NCBI GenBank assembly: GCA_015143295.1 | Contig: CM026565.1 | Location: forward strand, 12,832,041 to 12,896,040 | Length of the DNA stretch: 64,000 nucleotides | Reading direction: 5' to 3' | DNA from: Tetracentron sinense | Lineage: Eukaryota > Streptophyta > Magnoliopsida > Trochodendrales > Trochodendraceae | In this document: positions 10,682 to 22,725 of the stretch, piece after piece | Layout: each line of letters starts with the position of its first letter | Position numbering within the stretch: position 1 is the first letter of the stretch | Notes under the pieces: generated by a model | What the model saw: only the letters and a program-made list of their open reading frames with translations | Told to the model about the DNA's origin: nothing | The model's database searches: none | Program-made: the position numbers and the translations under genes

Positions 10682-12107
10682 AAGAAGTACAGCTGAGCAT
10701 GGAATACTCAGCGTGTACCAAATACTAACCAACAGTCATAGCATACAGATAGCAATACATAGAGCTAGAAACAATTCACACATATAAAGCAGGAATAATT
10801 CATATTATAACAATAAAGTAAAGCAGTATATAATCATGCTTGCATTCATAAAAGTCGATAAAACCCTTGAAACCACCGTGCACTTGACTTGACTTAAGGT
10901 ACCATTTTCGTGCTTGAAAACTCGTCTTGTCTATCTTGCTTGATTCTTGTATATCGTGTCATGTCATGCATGTCATGCGTGCTTGCTTGTGATCATGTAA
11001 CTTATGAGATACACTTGTAAGATGTACTTATGAGATGCGCTTGTGAGATGCCTTGAGAGGGAAGGGAGACCCTTCTTTATGCAATGCACTTGAGAGGGAA
11101 GGGAGACCCTTCTTCATGATATGTATGTACTTGCGAGGGAAGGGAGACCCTTCTTTATGCTATGCACTTGTGAGTGAGGGCAGACCCCTCGTGGTATGTT
11201 TGTTCTAGTTTTCTTGTGAAAAGCGAGGTAAAACATATCGTAGGATATGTCCCACCTCTCAACCTCATTCTTGAAAGCCTCGGTAAATTCATGTCATGCA
11301 TGCCGTGCTCGTGGATTCGTGTGCATACTTGCATTGGAATTTAAAGATGACATTTGGGGATTTCACAATGTATAGCATGTTGCAAATTAAACAATAAGCA
11401 TTTATGACATTTTAAAGAAAACAAGAACTCACACTATCATAAGCCCTAACAAGTTCATAAGTAATTAAGCATGCATTTTCTTAATTTATCCTTTGTTTTG
11501 TTCACCTTGGCATTTCATCAAGCATAGGGTGTGTCCATTATTTATTTCAACCTAAATCATGCTTTTCTAGGTGGGTTATGCTCACATCATACATGTTTGT
11601 TCATTATGGGTACAATGCCCTCCCCATTTCATTCATTACATCATTTCACATGGCATCCAATCACCAACACCCCTCTCCATCCACACCATTCACCATTTCA
11701 ACTCATCATCCATTTATAGATTGAAGAAAACAAAGAATACAAGAATAAGGGAAGAAAGAAAAGCTATAACTAGGAGGGTAGCAAGAAGTACCGACCTTGA
11801 TCAATGAGGAAGAAAACTCCTCCAAAAACGTTCGTGAGGCGCTGCCCTAGCTTGGAGAAACTCCTCGCGTGCTTGAATCGGAATCTTGAAGCAATCCAAG
11901 CTTGAGGCGATTGTGGGTCTTGAAACCCCTTTGATTTCTCCCCAAAAGCAAACCCTAGGTTAGGAAAACCCACTCCTCTTTCTCAAACTCTCAAATGTCT
12001 CTAAGTGTTAAGAATGAGCCCTAAAGGCTCGGGCAACCCTGAAGAGGAAAGAGTGAAACGCCCAAAAGATTAAAACACACTTAATGAAATTTTTGCAAAA
12101 CACGAAG

Positions 12108-12292
12108 ACCGAGCGATCGGAGGTTATGACCGATCGATCGGTTGCCTACCGAGCGATCGGTGAATTGACCGAGCTCTCGACCAAAAATCAACTCTCTGGA
12201 AAATTTCCCCATACAAATTTTTCGACCAGTCGATAGCCTCCGATCGATCGGTTTTGGACCGATCGATCGCTCCATGGACCGAGCGATCGGTT
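12108..12292. promoter_or_regulatory. CGATCGATCGG palindrome cluster in solo LTR copy 2
   Basis: Six or more GAGCGATCGG/CGATCGATCGG units in the same order and spacing as at 7499-7681, including the intervening CTCTCTGGAAAATTTCCCC segment. This supports a conserved U3 module. Confidence 0.5.
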
Positions 12293-12580
12293 GCCTGCAG
12301 GTCCAAACTGTTTTGGCCATATCTTTTGACTCGCTCGTCGGATTTCGACTATTCAACTTGCGTTGGGTTCGTACTTCTTAAAAGAACATTTCTGACGTTT
12401 CAGAATTTTCAATTTCTTCTTTATTTATTAATTATACTACATTAAAGGAAAATTGGCTATGAAAGTGCCATGCATAAAACATGAAAAAGTCCGGGGCTCT
12501 ACACATGCCTTCACTTCACCCTGGATTACACCTTAACCCTTGTTAACAGAGGCAAAAAAATAGCTCAAAAACACTGTTAT

Positions 12581-12609
12581 TAATGTCGGTAATCCAATTA
12601 TCGACATTA
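12581..12609. repeat. TAATGTCGGTAAT hairpin in Tat LTR
   Basis: 13-nt arms (12581-12593 and 12597-12609) around a CCA loop with one mismatch. It is related to the hairpins at 9290-9364. Confidence 0.65.
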
Positions 12610-13161
12610 TCTTTGTTTTTATTCTGGGCTTTTGTAGGGGCCCAGGCCTGGTGGGAGGCCACTTTAGGCCCTGCCTAGCCCCCTGGGCCCACCTTGGACC
12701 TCACCAGACCCTTAACAATGATTAAATCCACCTTCGGTTAACATTTAACCGTGGCTAAGCACCCCTTAACCCCATAAACCTTGGAAAATTAAACAAAAAT
12801 TCCTAAAAATACAATCGGACCATAATACTGACTTTGGCCCTCTCCCTAACCCTGGTTAGCAACCCTAACCACAGTTTGTAACGACCCCAAAATCCCACAA
12901 GGCTAAAATAGAACTTTGGAATCGTCACATTACTAAACCTGCTTAAAGACCATACATTCAAGGCTTACTACACGAGTCTCCAAAAATGAGAGTAATAAAA
13001 TTCCGATATATAAGCTATAACCAACCTGCACAAGTCTATGGTCAACATATACAACTCACTATAAACCAAAAGGTATGAAATACACAACTATAAAAAAGTC
13101 TACTGAGCAACATCATCAATCTCAGTCTAATACAAAACTCTCTCAACCAACGAAACATAAA

Positions 13162-13277
13162 CTAAGAGGTGTAGCCACCCAAGACTCCTGCTCCTTCCTT
13201 GATGAGCTCACCTTCTCCTCCTTCCTCAATGTAAGTTTCCTCAACCCACGGCTCCGCCGTGTACTCCTGCTCTAAAC
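13162..13277 (-). CDS. LTR family B version of the acidic micro-ORF (left LTR)
   Basis: Following the acceptor-like CTTGGCAG (ending 13278), the frame reads GLEQEYTAEPWVEETYIEEG and closes at TAG 13164-13162. It keeps the PWVEE.YIEE core seen in family A in the same phase relative to GCA GGT, although the surrounding DNA is diverged. It has no ATG at the position used in family A; the open frame extends upstream to about 13383. Function unknown. Confidence 0.35.
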
Positions 13278-13565
13278 CTGCCAAGACAAAAGTCCGGCTG
13301 AGTACAAAAGTACTCGGTGTATATAAAATCCAACCAACAATAATAATACACCTACATTTAGTTAGAAACATATCCAATAGCATGATAACATAATCAGAGT
13401 ACGGAAGAACGTGTACGCATATACATCATATCATCACCTTGACTCGTGTACTTGTGAGAATCTTAGACATAAAAGACAATACACTTATGAACTGCTTATG
13501 CTTATGAGACCACGTGCTTGTGAGATGCTTATGCTTATGCACTTATTTAGATCATACAATGATGT

Positions 13566-13699
13566 GACATGTCGTTCTTGGCGGATATGGACCATGTCTA
13601 AGAATCAAATGGTTGACATGTCGTTCTTGATGGATACAGACCATGCCTAAGAATCAAATGTAATTGACATGCCGTTCTTGGCGGATACGGACCATGCCA
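13566..13699. repeat. ~50-bp tandem repeat in LTR family B
   Basis: Three units of GACATG(T/C)CGTTCTTGG..GGATA..GACCATG(T/C)CTAAGAATCAAATG. The right LTR carries the same array at about 20947-21080. Confidence 0.8.
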
Positions 13700-14589
13700 T
13701 GCTTATGCTTATTCAGAATGTCATACGTATGCCATGCTCATGCTTATGGTCCACATGTGTGACTCGTGAGACTCCTATCTTAACATACACGTGCATATGT
13801 GCTTAAGTGTCGAAATTAACATTCGAGTTGGTAATTGCTTAGATTCCGATCTCCCACCATGGAAACTCCACTATATTGTCCCATACCAAATAGTTAGAGA
13901 ATTCCCGGTTTGAGAGATGTTCCTCTAAGTTCTTACCTTCCCGACTATCAATTTCCATGCAAGTAATTATACATACTTAACAAACAATTCACATATACAT
14001 ATCTTATCATAATTCATATCGCAATTCATAATCAATTTACCACCATTTCATAAGAGTATAATAGCATTTATCCTCTCAAGCATTTTCACAAACACCTTGA
14101 GCACGCATAATATGAATCCATTGTCATTCTACATTTTCAAGCATTCATCAAACCATGATCCATCCATACAATCAATTCACCATTCAAATCCACATATTAA
14201 TCCCATCCTCCATACATTTCCCATCCTCCATACATTCCATCCAGATTCTAATCCATATTTCCATCCACATTTCCATCCATAATTAGCTTACTTCATATAA
14301 AATTTGGGAAAAATGCATCTAATCTCTATTCTATCATTCCTATCAAATTAATATTCACAAAACATTAAAATAGAGTTGATTAGGATAGTATATCGACCTA
14401 AGGAATCCTTCCTTTGGATTCAAAATGCTCCCGGGGTGATTTGAGGAAACTTTCCAAGCTCTCCTTGCGCTATCCAAGCTATCTCCTTCTTCCCCAAGAA
14501 AGCCCTCTCTCAAAACCCTAGTTTTTCTCCATTTTTGCCAAATTAGGTTAGAAATAGGTAGAGTATTCTAATACCCCAAAATAGGATCC

Positions 14590-14599
14590 CTATTTATAG
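14590..14599 (-). promoter_or_regulatory. TATA box, LTR family B
   Basis: CTATAAATAG on the minus strand, followed by GGGATCC. The right LTR has the same box at 21973-21964. It lies about 750 bp from the sense 5' end of the LTR, a plausible U3 promoter. Confidence 0.6.
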
Positions 14600-14662
14600 C
14601 CCCAAGGTCTGAGAACCAAAAGACCAAAAAGCCCTTACTAAAATTCTGCAAAAACACGAAGG

Positions 14663-14850
14663 ACCGAGCGATCAGTGGTTATGACCGATCGATCGGTTCT
14701 CAACCGATCGATCGGTGCTCTTGACCGGGCGATCAGTCAAAGAAGCACTCTCTGGAAATTTTCCCCATATAAAATTTTGGACCAGTCGATAGATACCGAT
14801 CAATCGGTTTTGGACCGATCGATCGCTATTTCTGACAGAGCGATCGGTGC
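14663..14850. promoter_or_regulatory. CGATCGATCGG palindrome cluster in LTR family B
   Basis: Six or more GA(C/G)CGATCGATCGG-like units, here just upstream of the TATA box on the sense strand. The same layout is present in the right LTR (22037-22222). The block beginning TTTTGGCCATAACTTTTGAC flanks it on the sense 5' side, as in family A. Confidence 0.5.
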
Positions 14851-15351
14851 TTTGCAGATTTCGACTAATTTTATTGTTTTGGCCATAACTTTTGACTCGT
14901 TCGTCAGATTTCGACGATTCAACTTGCGTTGGATTCGTCTTTTGAAAACGAAAATTTTTGGTGTTTTAGAATTTCCAAATTCCCCTTTATTTATGGACCA
15001 AATTGTCCCCAAAGTTGACTGATCTACAATTCCATCAAACAAAACCTCGGAAAACCTATTTTTAACTTAGCTTAGACTAAAAATAAGGAAAAACATTAAA
15101 CATGAACCTCGAAGAGGGTTCTAATACCTTTCTAATGGTTCAAGAATCACTCAATTCCAATAAACAGTGTCAAAACTAGAGCTTCCTAAAGTTTAGAGTG
15201 TGATATGACATTCCTGAACTAGAAGTTTGATTAAACCTTAATCACACTATACCCATTAGAGATACATTACAATAAACATTAAAACATCACAAGGACTATA
15301 ATACCTCTAATGCAATGCAATAAAAACATGAAAAAGATTCGGGTCTCTACA

Positions 15352-15364
15352 TCCTCCCCCCCTT
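15352..15364 (-). other. Polypurine tract of the Tekay-type element
   Basis: On the minus strand AAGGGGGGGAGGA directly abuts the 3' LTR (TGTAGAGAC). It is preceded by AAATTTCGAGGATGAAATTC, which is typical just before the tract in Tekay/Del elements. Confidence 0.85.
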
Positions 15365-15395
15365 AAAAGAATTTCATCCTCGAAATTTACGTACC

Positions 15396-18300
15396 TTAGG
15401 TGAACAAGTGCGGGTGCTTTTCGCGGACTTCGGATTCTCTCTCCCAAGTAGCCTCTTCTCTAGAGTGATGCTCCCATTGCAAGAGTACTAGAGAAATGAC
15501 CTTAGAACATAAAACTTGCTCCTTCCGGTCCAAAATTCGAGCCGGTTGCTCCACTAGAGTCAAATCTTCCCGAATTTCTAACGGTTCCAAATGAATGACA
15601 TGTGAAGGATCAGTAATGTACTTCCTCAACATAGAGATGTGAAAGACATTATGCACACCTTCCATGTGGGGTGGTAAGGCGACCCGATAAGCAACTTCCC
15701 CGACTCGGGTGATGATCTCAAATGGACCCACATATCTCGGACTAAGCTGGCTCCGCTTGCCGAATATCATCACCCCCTTCGTAGGTGAGATCCTTACAAA
15801 CACAAAATCTCCGACTTGGAACTCAAGATCTCTCCTCCGAGTATCGGCATAGCTCTTCTGTCTACTCTGAGCTGCTTTCAACCTCTCCCTAATCAACTGA
15901 ACTCTATCCACAGTCTGACCAACGAGCTTGGGACCCAAAAGCTTTCTCTCACCAACTTCGTCCCAACACAAAGGTGAACGAAAACTCCTCCCATAAAGTG
16001 CCTCAAACGGTGCCATCTGAATGCTAGCTTGATAGCTGTTGTTGTAGGCAAAGTCAACCAACGGCAAGTGATCAACCCAACTACCCTGAAAGTCTAACAT
16101 ACAAGCTCGTAGCATGTCCTCTATGATCTGGTTCACTCTCTCAGTTTGCCCATCTGTCTGCGGATGAAATGTCGTACTAAAATCCAAATGGGAACCCATG
16201 GCCTGCTGAAAACTCTTCCAGAATCTGGATGTAAATCTCGGATCTCGATCAAAAACAATGCTAACTGGCACTCCATGCAAACGGACTATCTCCTTGATAT
16301 AGAGGTTAGCCAATTGATTGGAGTTGAAAGTGGTTCGATATAGAAGAAAATGAGCTGATTTAGTCAATCGGTCAACCACAACCCAAATGGCATCAAAGTT
16401 CTTGACTGTCTTTGGCAAACCAACAACAAAATCCATGGAGATATTTTCCCACTTCCACTCGGGAATAGGAAGAGACTGAAGAAGTCTTGCTGGTTTCCTG
16501 TGTTCGGCCTTCACTTGCTGACACACCAAACACTTAGATACAAAGGTAGCCACATCCTTCTTCATACCTTTCCACCAGAAATACTTCTTGAGGTTCTGGT
16601 ACATCTTAGTACCTCCCGGATGCACGGTGTACTTGGACTTGTGTGCTTCATCCAAAATCTCCCTTCTTAAATCCTCATCATCCGGAACACAAAGTCTACC
16701 CTTGAAACAAACTCCACCATCTCTCCAAGAGAAATCCTCAAACCCGCTGTTAAGCGACTTATTCATAGCAACGTGCAGTTCTCCATCATTCCATTGCAGG
16801 TCTTTAATCCTGTCCAATAAGGTTGGCTTGACCATAATGTTAGCCAACAAGGCTCCAGACGCTCCCACACTGAAACCCGCATCAAGGCTAGACACCTCTT
16901 CTAGTAACTTCCATTCTTGGACCATCAAGTATGCCAAGAACCCAGTAGGTCTCCTACTTAGCGCATCTGCCACTACATTCTCTTTCCTCGGGTGGTACTG
17001 GATAGAGCAATCATAATCCTTGAGGAATTCCACCCAACGACGCTACCTCAAATTCAACTCTTTCTGCGAGAATAAATACTTTACACTTTTGTGGTTGGTG
17101 AAAACTTCAAATTGCGCACCGTACAATTAGTGTCTCCAGATCTTAAGAGCAAAAACCAAGGCTGCCAACTCCAAATCATGGGTAGGATAGTTCTTCTCGT
17201 GGTCTTTCAACTGCCGAGAAGCATAGGCAATCACTTTCCCATGTTGCATAAGAACACAACCTAACCCAACGAATGAGGCGTCACTATACACCACAAAACC
17301 TTCACTACCCAATGGAACAGTCAAGATCGGAGCGGTGGTGAGACGCTTCTTCAACTCAAGAAAACTCTTCTCATATTTCTCATTCCACTCGAATCTAGCA
17401 TTCTTTCGAGTTAGGTGAGTAAGTGGAGCTGCCAAACTAGAGAAACCTTCCACAAATCTTCTGTAATAACCAGCTAGGCCCAAAAAGCTTCGAACCTCTG
17501 TAACACTCTTTGGCCTTCCCCATCCTTCCACTGCTTCTATCTTGGAAGGGTCAACTGAAATCCCCTCTTCTGACACAACATGGCCTAGAAATGCTACTTT
17601 TTCTAGCCAAAACACGCACTTGCTAAGCTTAGCATATAACTTATGCTCACGAAGTGTCTTCAGTGTGATCCTGAGATGCATCTCATGCTCCTTCTGTGTC
17701 CTGGAGTACACTAGAATGTCATCCATAAACACGATCACAAAGTGGTTCAGAGTCGACTTGAAGATTCTGTTCATGAGATCCATGAATGCTGCCGGGGCGT
17801 TTGTCAAACCAAATGGCATGACTAGGAATTCAAAATGCCCATATCTGGTCCTGAATGCAGACTTAGGCACATCTTCTGCCTTTATCTTTAGTTGATGGTA
17901 GCCTGACCTTAAGTCGATCTTGGAGAAATACTTAGCTCCTTGCAACTGATCAAACAAGTCATCGATCCTAGGCAAAGGATATTTATTCTTGATAGTGACC
18001 TTGTTTAGTTGCCAATAGTCGATGCACATCCTCATCGAACCATCCTTCTTCTTCACAAACAAAATAGGAGCTCCCCAAGGTGACACACTTGGGCGAATAA
18101 ACCCAAGACCAAGCAATTCATCAATCTGCTCCTTAAGCTCTTTCAACTCTACTGGAGCCATCCTATACGGAGCTTTAGAAATGGGTGTCGTACCTGGAGC
18201 CAACTCAATTGCAAACTCTACTTCTCTATCCGGTGGCAAACCCGGTAAGTCTTTAGGAAAGATATCCATGAATTCCTCTACAACAGGGATACTTGAGGAA

Positions 18301-18718
18301 TCTGGTGCTTCCTATGTAGTAAGACTCAATACCGCAAAACGAGCTAAGTCTTTCTTCTTCAACCCTTAGAAACGGAAAGAAGGCTCACTGATTGGTCTAA
18401 AGTTGACTACCTTCCCAAAACAGTCAACATGCCCATGGTATTTGGAAAGCCAATCCATGCCTAGTATGACGTCGAAGTCTTGAAACTCAAGGACAATTAG
18501 ATCAGCCGGCATCTCTCTCTGACCTACTTGAATGTCGCAATCTCGATATACCTTATCAGTGATGACTGAACTACCGATAGGAGTAGCGATAGACAATTCA
18601 CGATCTAACAGACTTGGCTCCATCGGAAACTCTCGTGCAAAACTAGGTGTAACGAAGGAGTGAGTAGACCCAGTATCGATCAAAACATGAGCGAGAAAAT
18701 CATTTATCAACAATGAGC
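15396..18718 (-). pseudogene. Tekay-type pro-pol: protease, RT, RNase H, integrase, chromodomain
   Basis: All parts are in one minus-strand frame. The protease (18718-18366) has LIDTGSTHSF and the flap region [11 protein letters not shown] (about 18270-17500) has [35 protein letters not shown] sequence and the catalytic FMDDILVYS. RNase H (about 17330-16950) has [24 protein letters not shown] and VADALSRRP. Integrase (about 16650-15700) has the HHCC finger, MDFVVGLPKT, VDRLTKSAHF, DRDPRFTSRFW and the DDE glutamate in ERVNQIIEDML. The chromodomain at the C-terminus has ILDRKEQVL...WEHHSREEATWE. Premature stops are TAA 18368-18366, TAG 18314-18312, TAA 17129-17127 and TAG 17045-17043. Otherwise the 1.1-kb and 1.6-kb segments are open, so decay is recent. 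In relatives this is one polyprotein for reverse transcription and chromatin-targeted integration. Confidence 0.93.
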
Positions 18719-18856
18719 CTGAATTAAATACACAAAACCAATTTTTTCAAATCATGAATGCATATATGCATCATACATTATACTACATAATATTTAATAT
18801 CACACACATAGCATCAGATCAATATTTTAATTAACTAAAAACGCAATTAGACATAC
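18719..18856 (-). other. Putative spliceosomal intron between gag and protease (138 bp)
   Basis: On the minus strand the Gag frame reads ...DDIVQG, then CAGG|GTATGT (intron from 18856), then an AT-rich segment ending TTTAATTCAG|GC (intron end 18719), then protease. Removing 138 bp restores a split glycine codon (phase 1) and leads directly into SLLINDF...LIDTG, matching the usual uninterrupted Gag-protease junction of Tekay elements. Unspliced RNA meets a TAA seven codons into the insert. The second Tekay-type element has a 135-bp insert at exactly the same place (32889-33023). The GT-AG ends and AT richness fit plant introns; splicing itself is inferred. Confidence 0.7.
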
Positions 18857-20058
18857 CCTGTACAATGTCGTCGGACGCCTGTGCATCCCGCTCCGAGGTA
18901 GCAAACACTCGACCTTGAGCTGATGGGCGAGGCTGCTGAGGTCTAAAACCCTGCGGTGGCCTCTGCTGCACGGACTGCCTGCCTGGGGGCCTGACTCTCT
19001 GTGGCTGAGTCGACTGAAGCCCCTGCTGAATGCGGAGTGGGCAATCTCGGATCCGGTGTGAGACCTCTCCACAATGGAAACAACCTCCAGTAATTGCCCT
19101 ACACTCTCCCACTCTATGCCTCTTTCCGCACTGGCTGCATGCATCATACAACTGGGTACCAGCAGTAGGCGGAGCCACCTGAGATGCTCGAGGGGCTGCC
19201 TGAGTAGGCCTCTGATACGGGGTAGGCCTAGCAATGAGCATAGGACCTGCTATCCTCGGCCTCTTGTCCTATGGGCAAACCTGCTTGCTTGCATCTTCTC
19301 CCTCTTCTTCAAAAATTCCTATGAATTCTTCTCAGCTATCAAGGTACGCTGGTACACCACCCTACATGTTTCAAGCTGAAGTATCGAAACCTTCTCCCGA
19401 ATAAAATCCTTCAAGCCTCGCTCAAACCTCTTTGCCTTCATTCTCTCCGTAGCAATCAAGTGAGGAGCGAACCTAGAAAGCTATAGAAACTTGGCCTCAT
19501 ACTCGGCCACTGACATCCTCCCTTGCTCCAAGGTAGAGAATTCAATCTCCTCCTGATCTCTCACAAACACCGGGAAGTATCTCTCGTAGAAGATGTTGAG
19601 GAACTCTCCCAAATCCACTCTTGTCCGGCTCGCACCTCATTCCTCTGCCTAGATGCTGCCCTCCACCAATGCTCAGCTTCGCCTTCCATGACGAAGGAGA
19701 CCCATTTCACCCTCTGCTCATCGGTAGCCTCAAGCACGGAGAAAATCTTCTCTAGTTGCATGATCCATAACTCGGCAACTGAGGGATCCGTACTACCATA
19801 GAAGGCTGGATGACTCATCCTCCTAAAAGCTTCCACTCCGTTGTGACGGGGTGGGTGAACATCAATCTTCCTATCTTGCTTAGCTTGACCTACCGTTAGT
19901 AATGCAGTTTGCTGAGCCATAATTTCAGCCTACCTCTCCATGGCTGCAGTAATAGCTTCCATGGCCCGACCCACATTCGCCTGGGGGGTACCGTCTGGAG
20001 TATCCCCATCAGTCACACTGCCTCCTCCATTCCTATTATTTCATCCACCCCTTCTCAT
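18857..20058 (-). pseudogene. Tekay-type gag pseudogene
   Basis: A start at ATG 20058 (MRRGG, usual for this lineage) is followed at the sixth codon by TGA, and later by a TAG before AEIMAQQ. The capsid part (19920-about 19620) has FRRMSHPAFYGSTDPSVAELWI and EGEAEHWWRAA. A frameshift near 19615 moves the continuation GEFLNIFYERYFPVFVRDQ into another frame, and at least one more shift returns to the pol frame before the nucleocapsid. The nucleocapsid (19241-18857) has CSQCGKRHRVGEC and a CCHC knuckle CFHCGEVSHRIRDC, then a Gln/Arg/Pro-rich tail. It ends ASDDIVQG at the intron-like junction. In intact relatives it forms the particle shell and packages RNA. Confidence 0.85.
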
Positions 20059-20247
20059 GCTTACAATCCTGAGAAGAAGAAAACAATCCATTTAGAACAC
20101 ACTCACATAAAATTCCTAAGTCTACGCTTAATCAAAACTCAATCCTCAACAATTTTAAAGTCCTGAACTTGATGTTGCTTCCCTAAGGTTCACATCTTCC
20201 TATACCCTACACTTAATACCTTAGCCCTAAGGACTCTAAAGCCTTGA

Positions 20248-20259
20248 GCTCTGATATCA
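20248..20259 (-). other. Primer-binding site (initiator Met-tRNA type), one mismatch
   Basis: On the minus strand TGATATCAGAGC (canonical TGGTATCAGAGC) begins four bases inside the 5' LTR end at 20264. It differs by one base from the perfect site of the second element. Confidence 0.85.
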
Positions 20260-20263
20260 TCTC

Positions 20264-22725
20264 TGTAACGACCCCAAAATCCCACAAGGCTAAAATAGAA
20301 CTTTGGAATCGTCACATTACTAAACCTGCTTAAAGACCATACATTCAAGGCTTACTACACGAGTCTCCAAAAATGAGAGTAATAAAATTCCGATATATAA
20401 GCTATAACCAACCTGCACAAGTCTACGGTCAACATATACAACTCACTATAAACCAAAAGGTATGAAATACACAACTATAAAAAAGTCTACTGAGCAACAT
20501 CATCAGTCTCAGTCTAATACAAAACTCTCTCAACCAACGAAACATAAACTAAGAGGTGCAGTCACCCAAGACTCCGGCTCCTTCCTCGATGGGCTCACCT
20601 TCTCCTCCTTCCTCAATGTAAGTTTCCTCAACCCACGGCTCCGCCGTGCACTCCTGCTCTAAACCTGCCAAGACAAAAGTCCGGCTGAGTACAAAAGTAC
20701 TCGGTGTATATAAAGAACCAACAATAATAATACACCTGCATTTAGTTAGAAACATATCCAATAGCATGATAACATAATCAGAGTACGGAAGAACGTGTGT
20801 GCATATACATCATATCATCACCTTGACTCGTGTACTTGTGAGAATCTTAGACATAAAAGACAATACACTTATGAACTGCTTATGCTTGTGAGACCACGTG
20901 CTTGTGAGATGCTTATGCTTATGCACTTATTCAGATCATACAATGATGTGACATGCCGTTCTTGGCGGATACGGACCATGTCTAAGAATCAAATGGTTGA
21001 CATGCCGTTCTTGGCGGATACGGACCATGCCTAAGAATCAAATGTAATTGACATGCCGTTCTGGGCGGATACGGACCATGCCATGCTCATGCTTATTTAG
21101 AATGTCATACGTATTTCATGCTCATGCTTGTGGTCCACATGTGTGACTCGTGAGACTCCTATCTTAACATACACGTGCATATGTGCTTAAGTGTCGAAAT
21201 TAACATTCGAGTTGGTAATTGCTTAGATTCTGATCTCCCACCATGGAAACTCCACTATACTGTCCCATACCAAATAGTTAGAGAATTCCCGGTTTGAGAG
21301 ATGTTCCTCTAAGTTCTTACCTTCCCGACTATCAATTTCCATGCAAGTAATTATACATACTTAACAAACAATTCACATATACATATCTTATCATAATTCA
21401 TATCGCAATTCATAATCAATTTACCACCATTTCATAAGAGTATAATAGCATTTATCCTCTCAAGCATTTTCACAAACACCTTGAGCACGCATAATATGAA
21501 TCCATTGTCATTCTACATTTTCAAGCATTCATCAAACCATAATCCATCCATACAATCAATTCACCATTCAAATCCACATATTAATCCCATCCTCCATACA
21601 TTTCTCATCCTCCATACATTCCATCCACATTCTAATCCACATTTCCATCCGTAATTAGCTTACTTCATATAAAATTTGGGAAAAATGCATCTAATCTCTA
21701 TTCTATCATTCCTATCAAATTAGTATTCACAAAATATTAAAATAGAGTTGATTAGGATAGTATATCGATCTAAGGAATCTTTCCCTTGGATTCAAAACGC
21801 TCCCGGGGTGATTTGGAGAAACTTTCCAAGCTCTCCTTGTGCTATCCAAGCTATCTCCTTCTTCCCCAAGAAAGCCCTCTCTCAAAACCCTAGGGTTTCT
21901 CTCCCTTTTTGCCAAATTAGGTTAGAAATAGGTAGAGTATTCTAATACCCCAAAATAGGATCCCTATTTATAGCCCCAAGGTCTGAGAACCAAAAGACCA
22001 AAAAGCCCTTACTAAAATTCTGCGAAAACACGAAGGACCGAGCGATCGGTGGTTATGACCAATCGATCGGTTCTCAACCGATCGATCGGTGCTCTTGACC
22101 GGGCAATCGGTCAAAAAAGCACTCTCTGGAAATTTTTCCCATACAAAATTTTGGACCAGTCGATAGATACCGATCAATCGATTTTGGACCGATCGATCGC
22201 TATTTCTGACCGAGCGATCGGTGCTTTGCAGATTTCGACTAATTTTACTGTTTTCGCCATAACTTTTGACTCGTTCGTTGGATTTCGACGATTCCACTTG
22301 TGTTGGATTCGTCTTTTGAAAACGAACATTTTTGATGTTTTAGAATTTCCAAATTCCCCTTTATTTATGGACCAAATTGTCCCCAAAGTTGACTGATCTA
22401 CAATTCCATCAGACAAAACCTCGGAAAACCCATTTTTAACTTAGCTTAGACTAAAAATAAGGAAAAGTATTAAACATGAACCTCAAAGAGGGTTCCAATA
22501 GCTTTCTAATGGTTCAGGAATCACTCAATTCCAATAAACGGTACCAAAACTAGAGCTTCCTAAAGTTTAGAGTGTGATATGACATTCCTGAACTAGAAGT
22601 TTGATTAAACCTTAATCACACTACACCCATTAGAGATACAATACAATAAACATTTAAACATCACAAGGACTATAATACCCCTAATGCAATGCAATAAAAA
22701 CATGAAAAAGATTCGGGTCTCTACA
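20264..22725 (-). repeat. 5' LTR of the Tekay-type element (right copy)
   Basis: Nearly identical to 12877-15351 with scattered substitutions and small indels, such as loss of a few bases near 20716. It contains the same TATA box (21973-21964), palindrome cluster (22037-22222), 50-bp repeats and acidic frame. The donor-like AG|GTCGATA of the left LTR reads AG|ATCGATA here. Confidence 0.92.
20549..20664 (-). CDS. LTR family B version of the acidic micro-ORF (right LTR)
   Basis: Open frame after CTTGGCAG: GLEQECTAEPWVEETYIEEG, ending at TAG 20551-20549. It differs from the left LTR at a few residues outside the core. Conservation between two LTRs of one element is expected by descent; the informative comparison is with families A and C. 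Confidence 0.35.

Larger units (their letters stand above)
10256..12503 (-). mobile_element. Solo LTR, gypsy LTR family A (copy 2)
   Basis: The + strand ends are TGTCGCAAGCC and GGGGCTCTACA. The flanks are CATGC at 10251-10255 and CATGC at 12504-12508, so this is a clean insertion of 2248 bp into the Tat 3' LTR. It shares all modules of copy 1: the micro-ORF near the sense 3' end, three GAGGGAAGGGAGACCCTTCT units at about 11058-11155, the CGATCG array at 12108-12292 and the TTTTGGCCATATCTTTTGAC block. No internal region is present. Confidence 0.92.
12877..15351 (-). repeat. 3' LTR of the Tekay-type element (left copy)
   Basis: Starts TGTAACGACCCC and ends CTCTACA just before the polypurine tract. 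On the sense strand it carries, in order: a CGATCG palindrome cluster (14850-14663), a CTATAAATAG box (14599-14590), a donor-like AG|GTCGATA (about 14399), tandem 50-bp repeats (13699-13566), a GAGTAC...GTACTC hairpin (about 13315-13297), and an acidic open frame (13277-13162). Confidence 0.92.
12877..22725 (-). mobile_element. Complete Tekay-type (chromovirus) Ty3/gypsy element, LTR family B
   Basis: The element is 9849 bp, flanked by CAGTT at 12872-12876 and 22726-22730. LTRs are 12877-15351 and 20264-22725, both TGTAACGACCCC...GGGTCTCTACA on the + strand. Reading the minus strand: 5' LTR (right), primer-binding site at 20259-20248, gag, intron-like insert, protease, RT, RNase H, integrase, chromodomain, polypurine tract at 15364-15352, and 3' LTR (left). 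The two LTRs are very similar, with small indels (2475 versus 2462 bp), so it is the youngest internal-region element in the window. Coding parts still carry several stops and frameshifts. It is nested in the 3' LTR of the Tat element. Confidence 0.93.

Noticed and set aside
13566..13699. CRISPR-like direct repeats
   Set aside because: Units are adjacent with no unique spacers, lie inside LTRs present twice, and the context is a plant genome.
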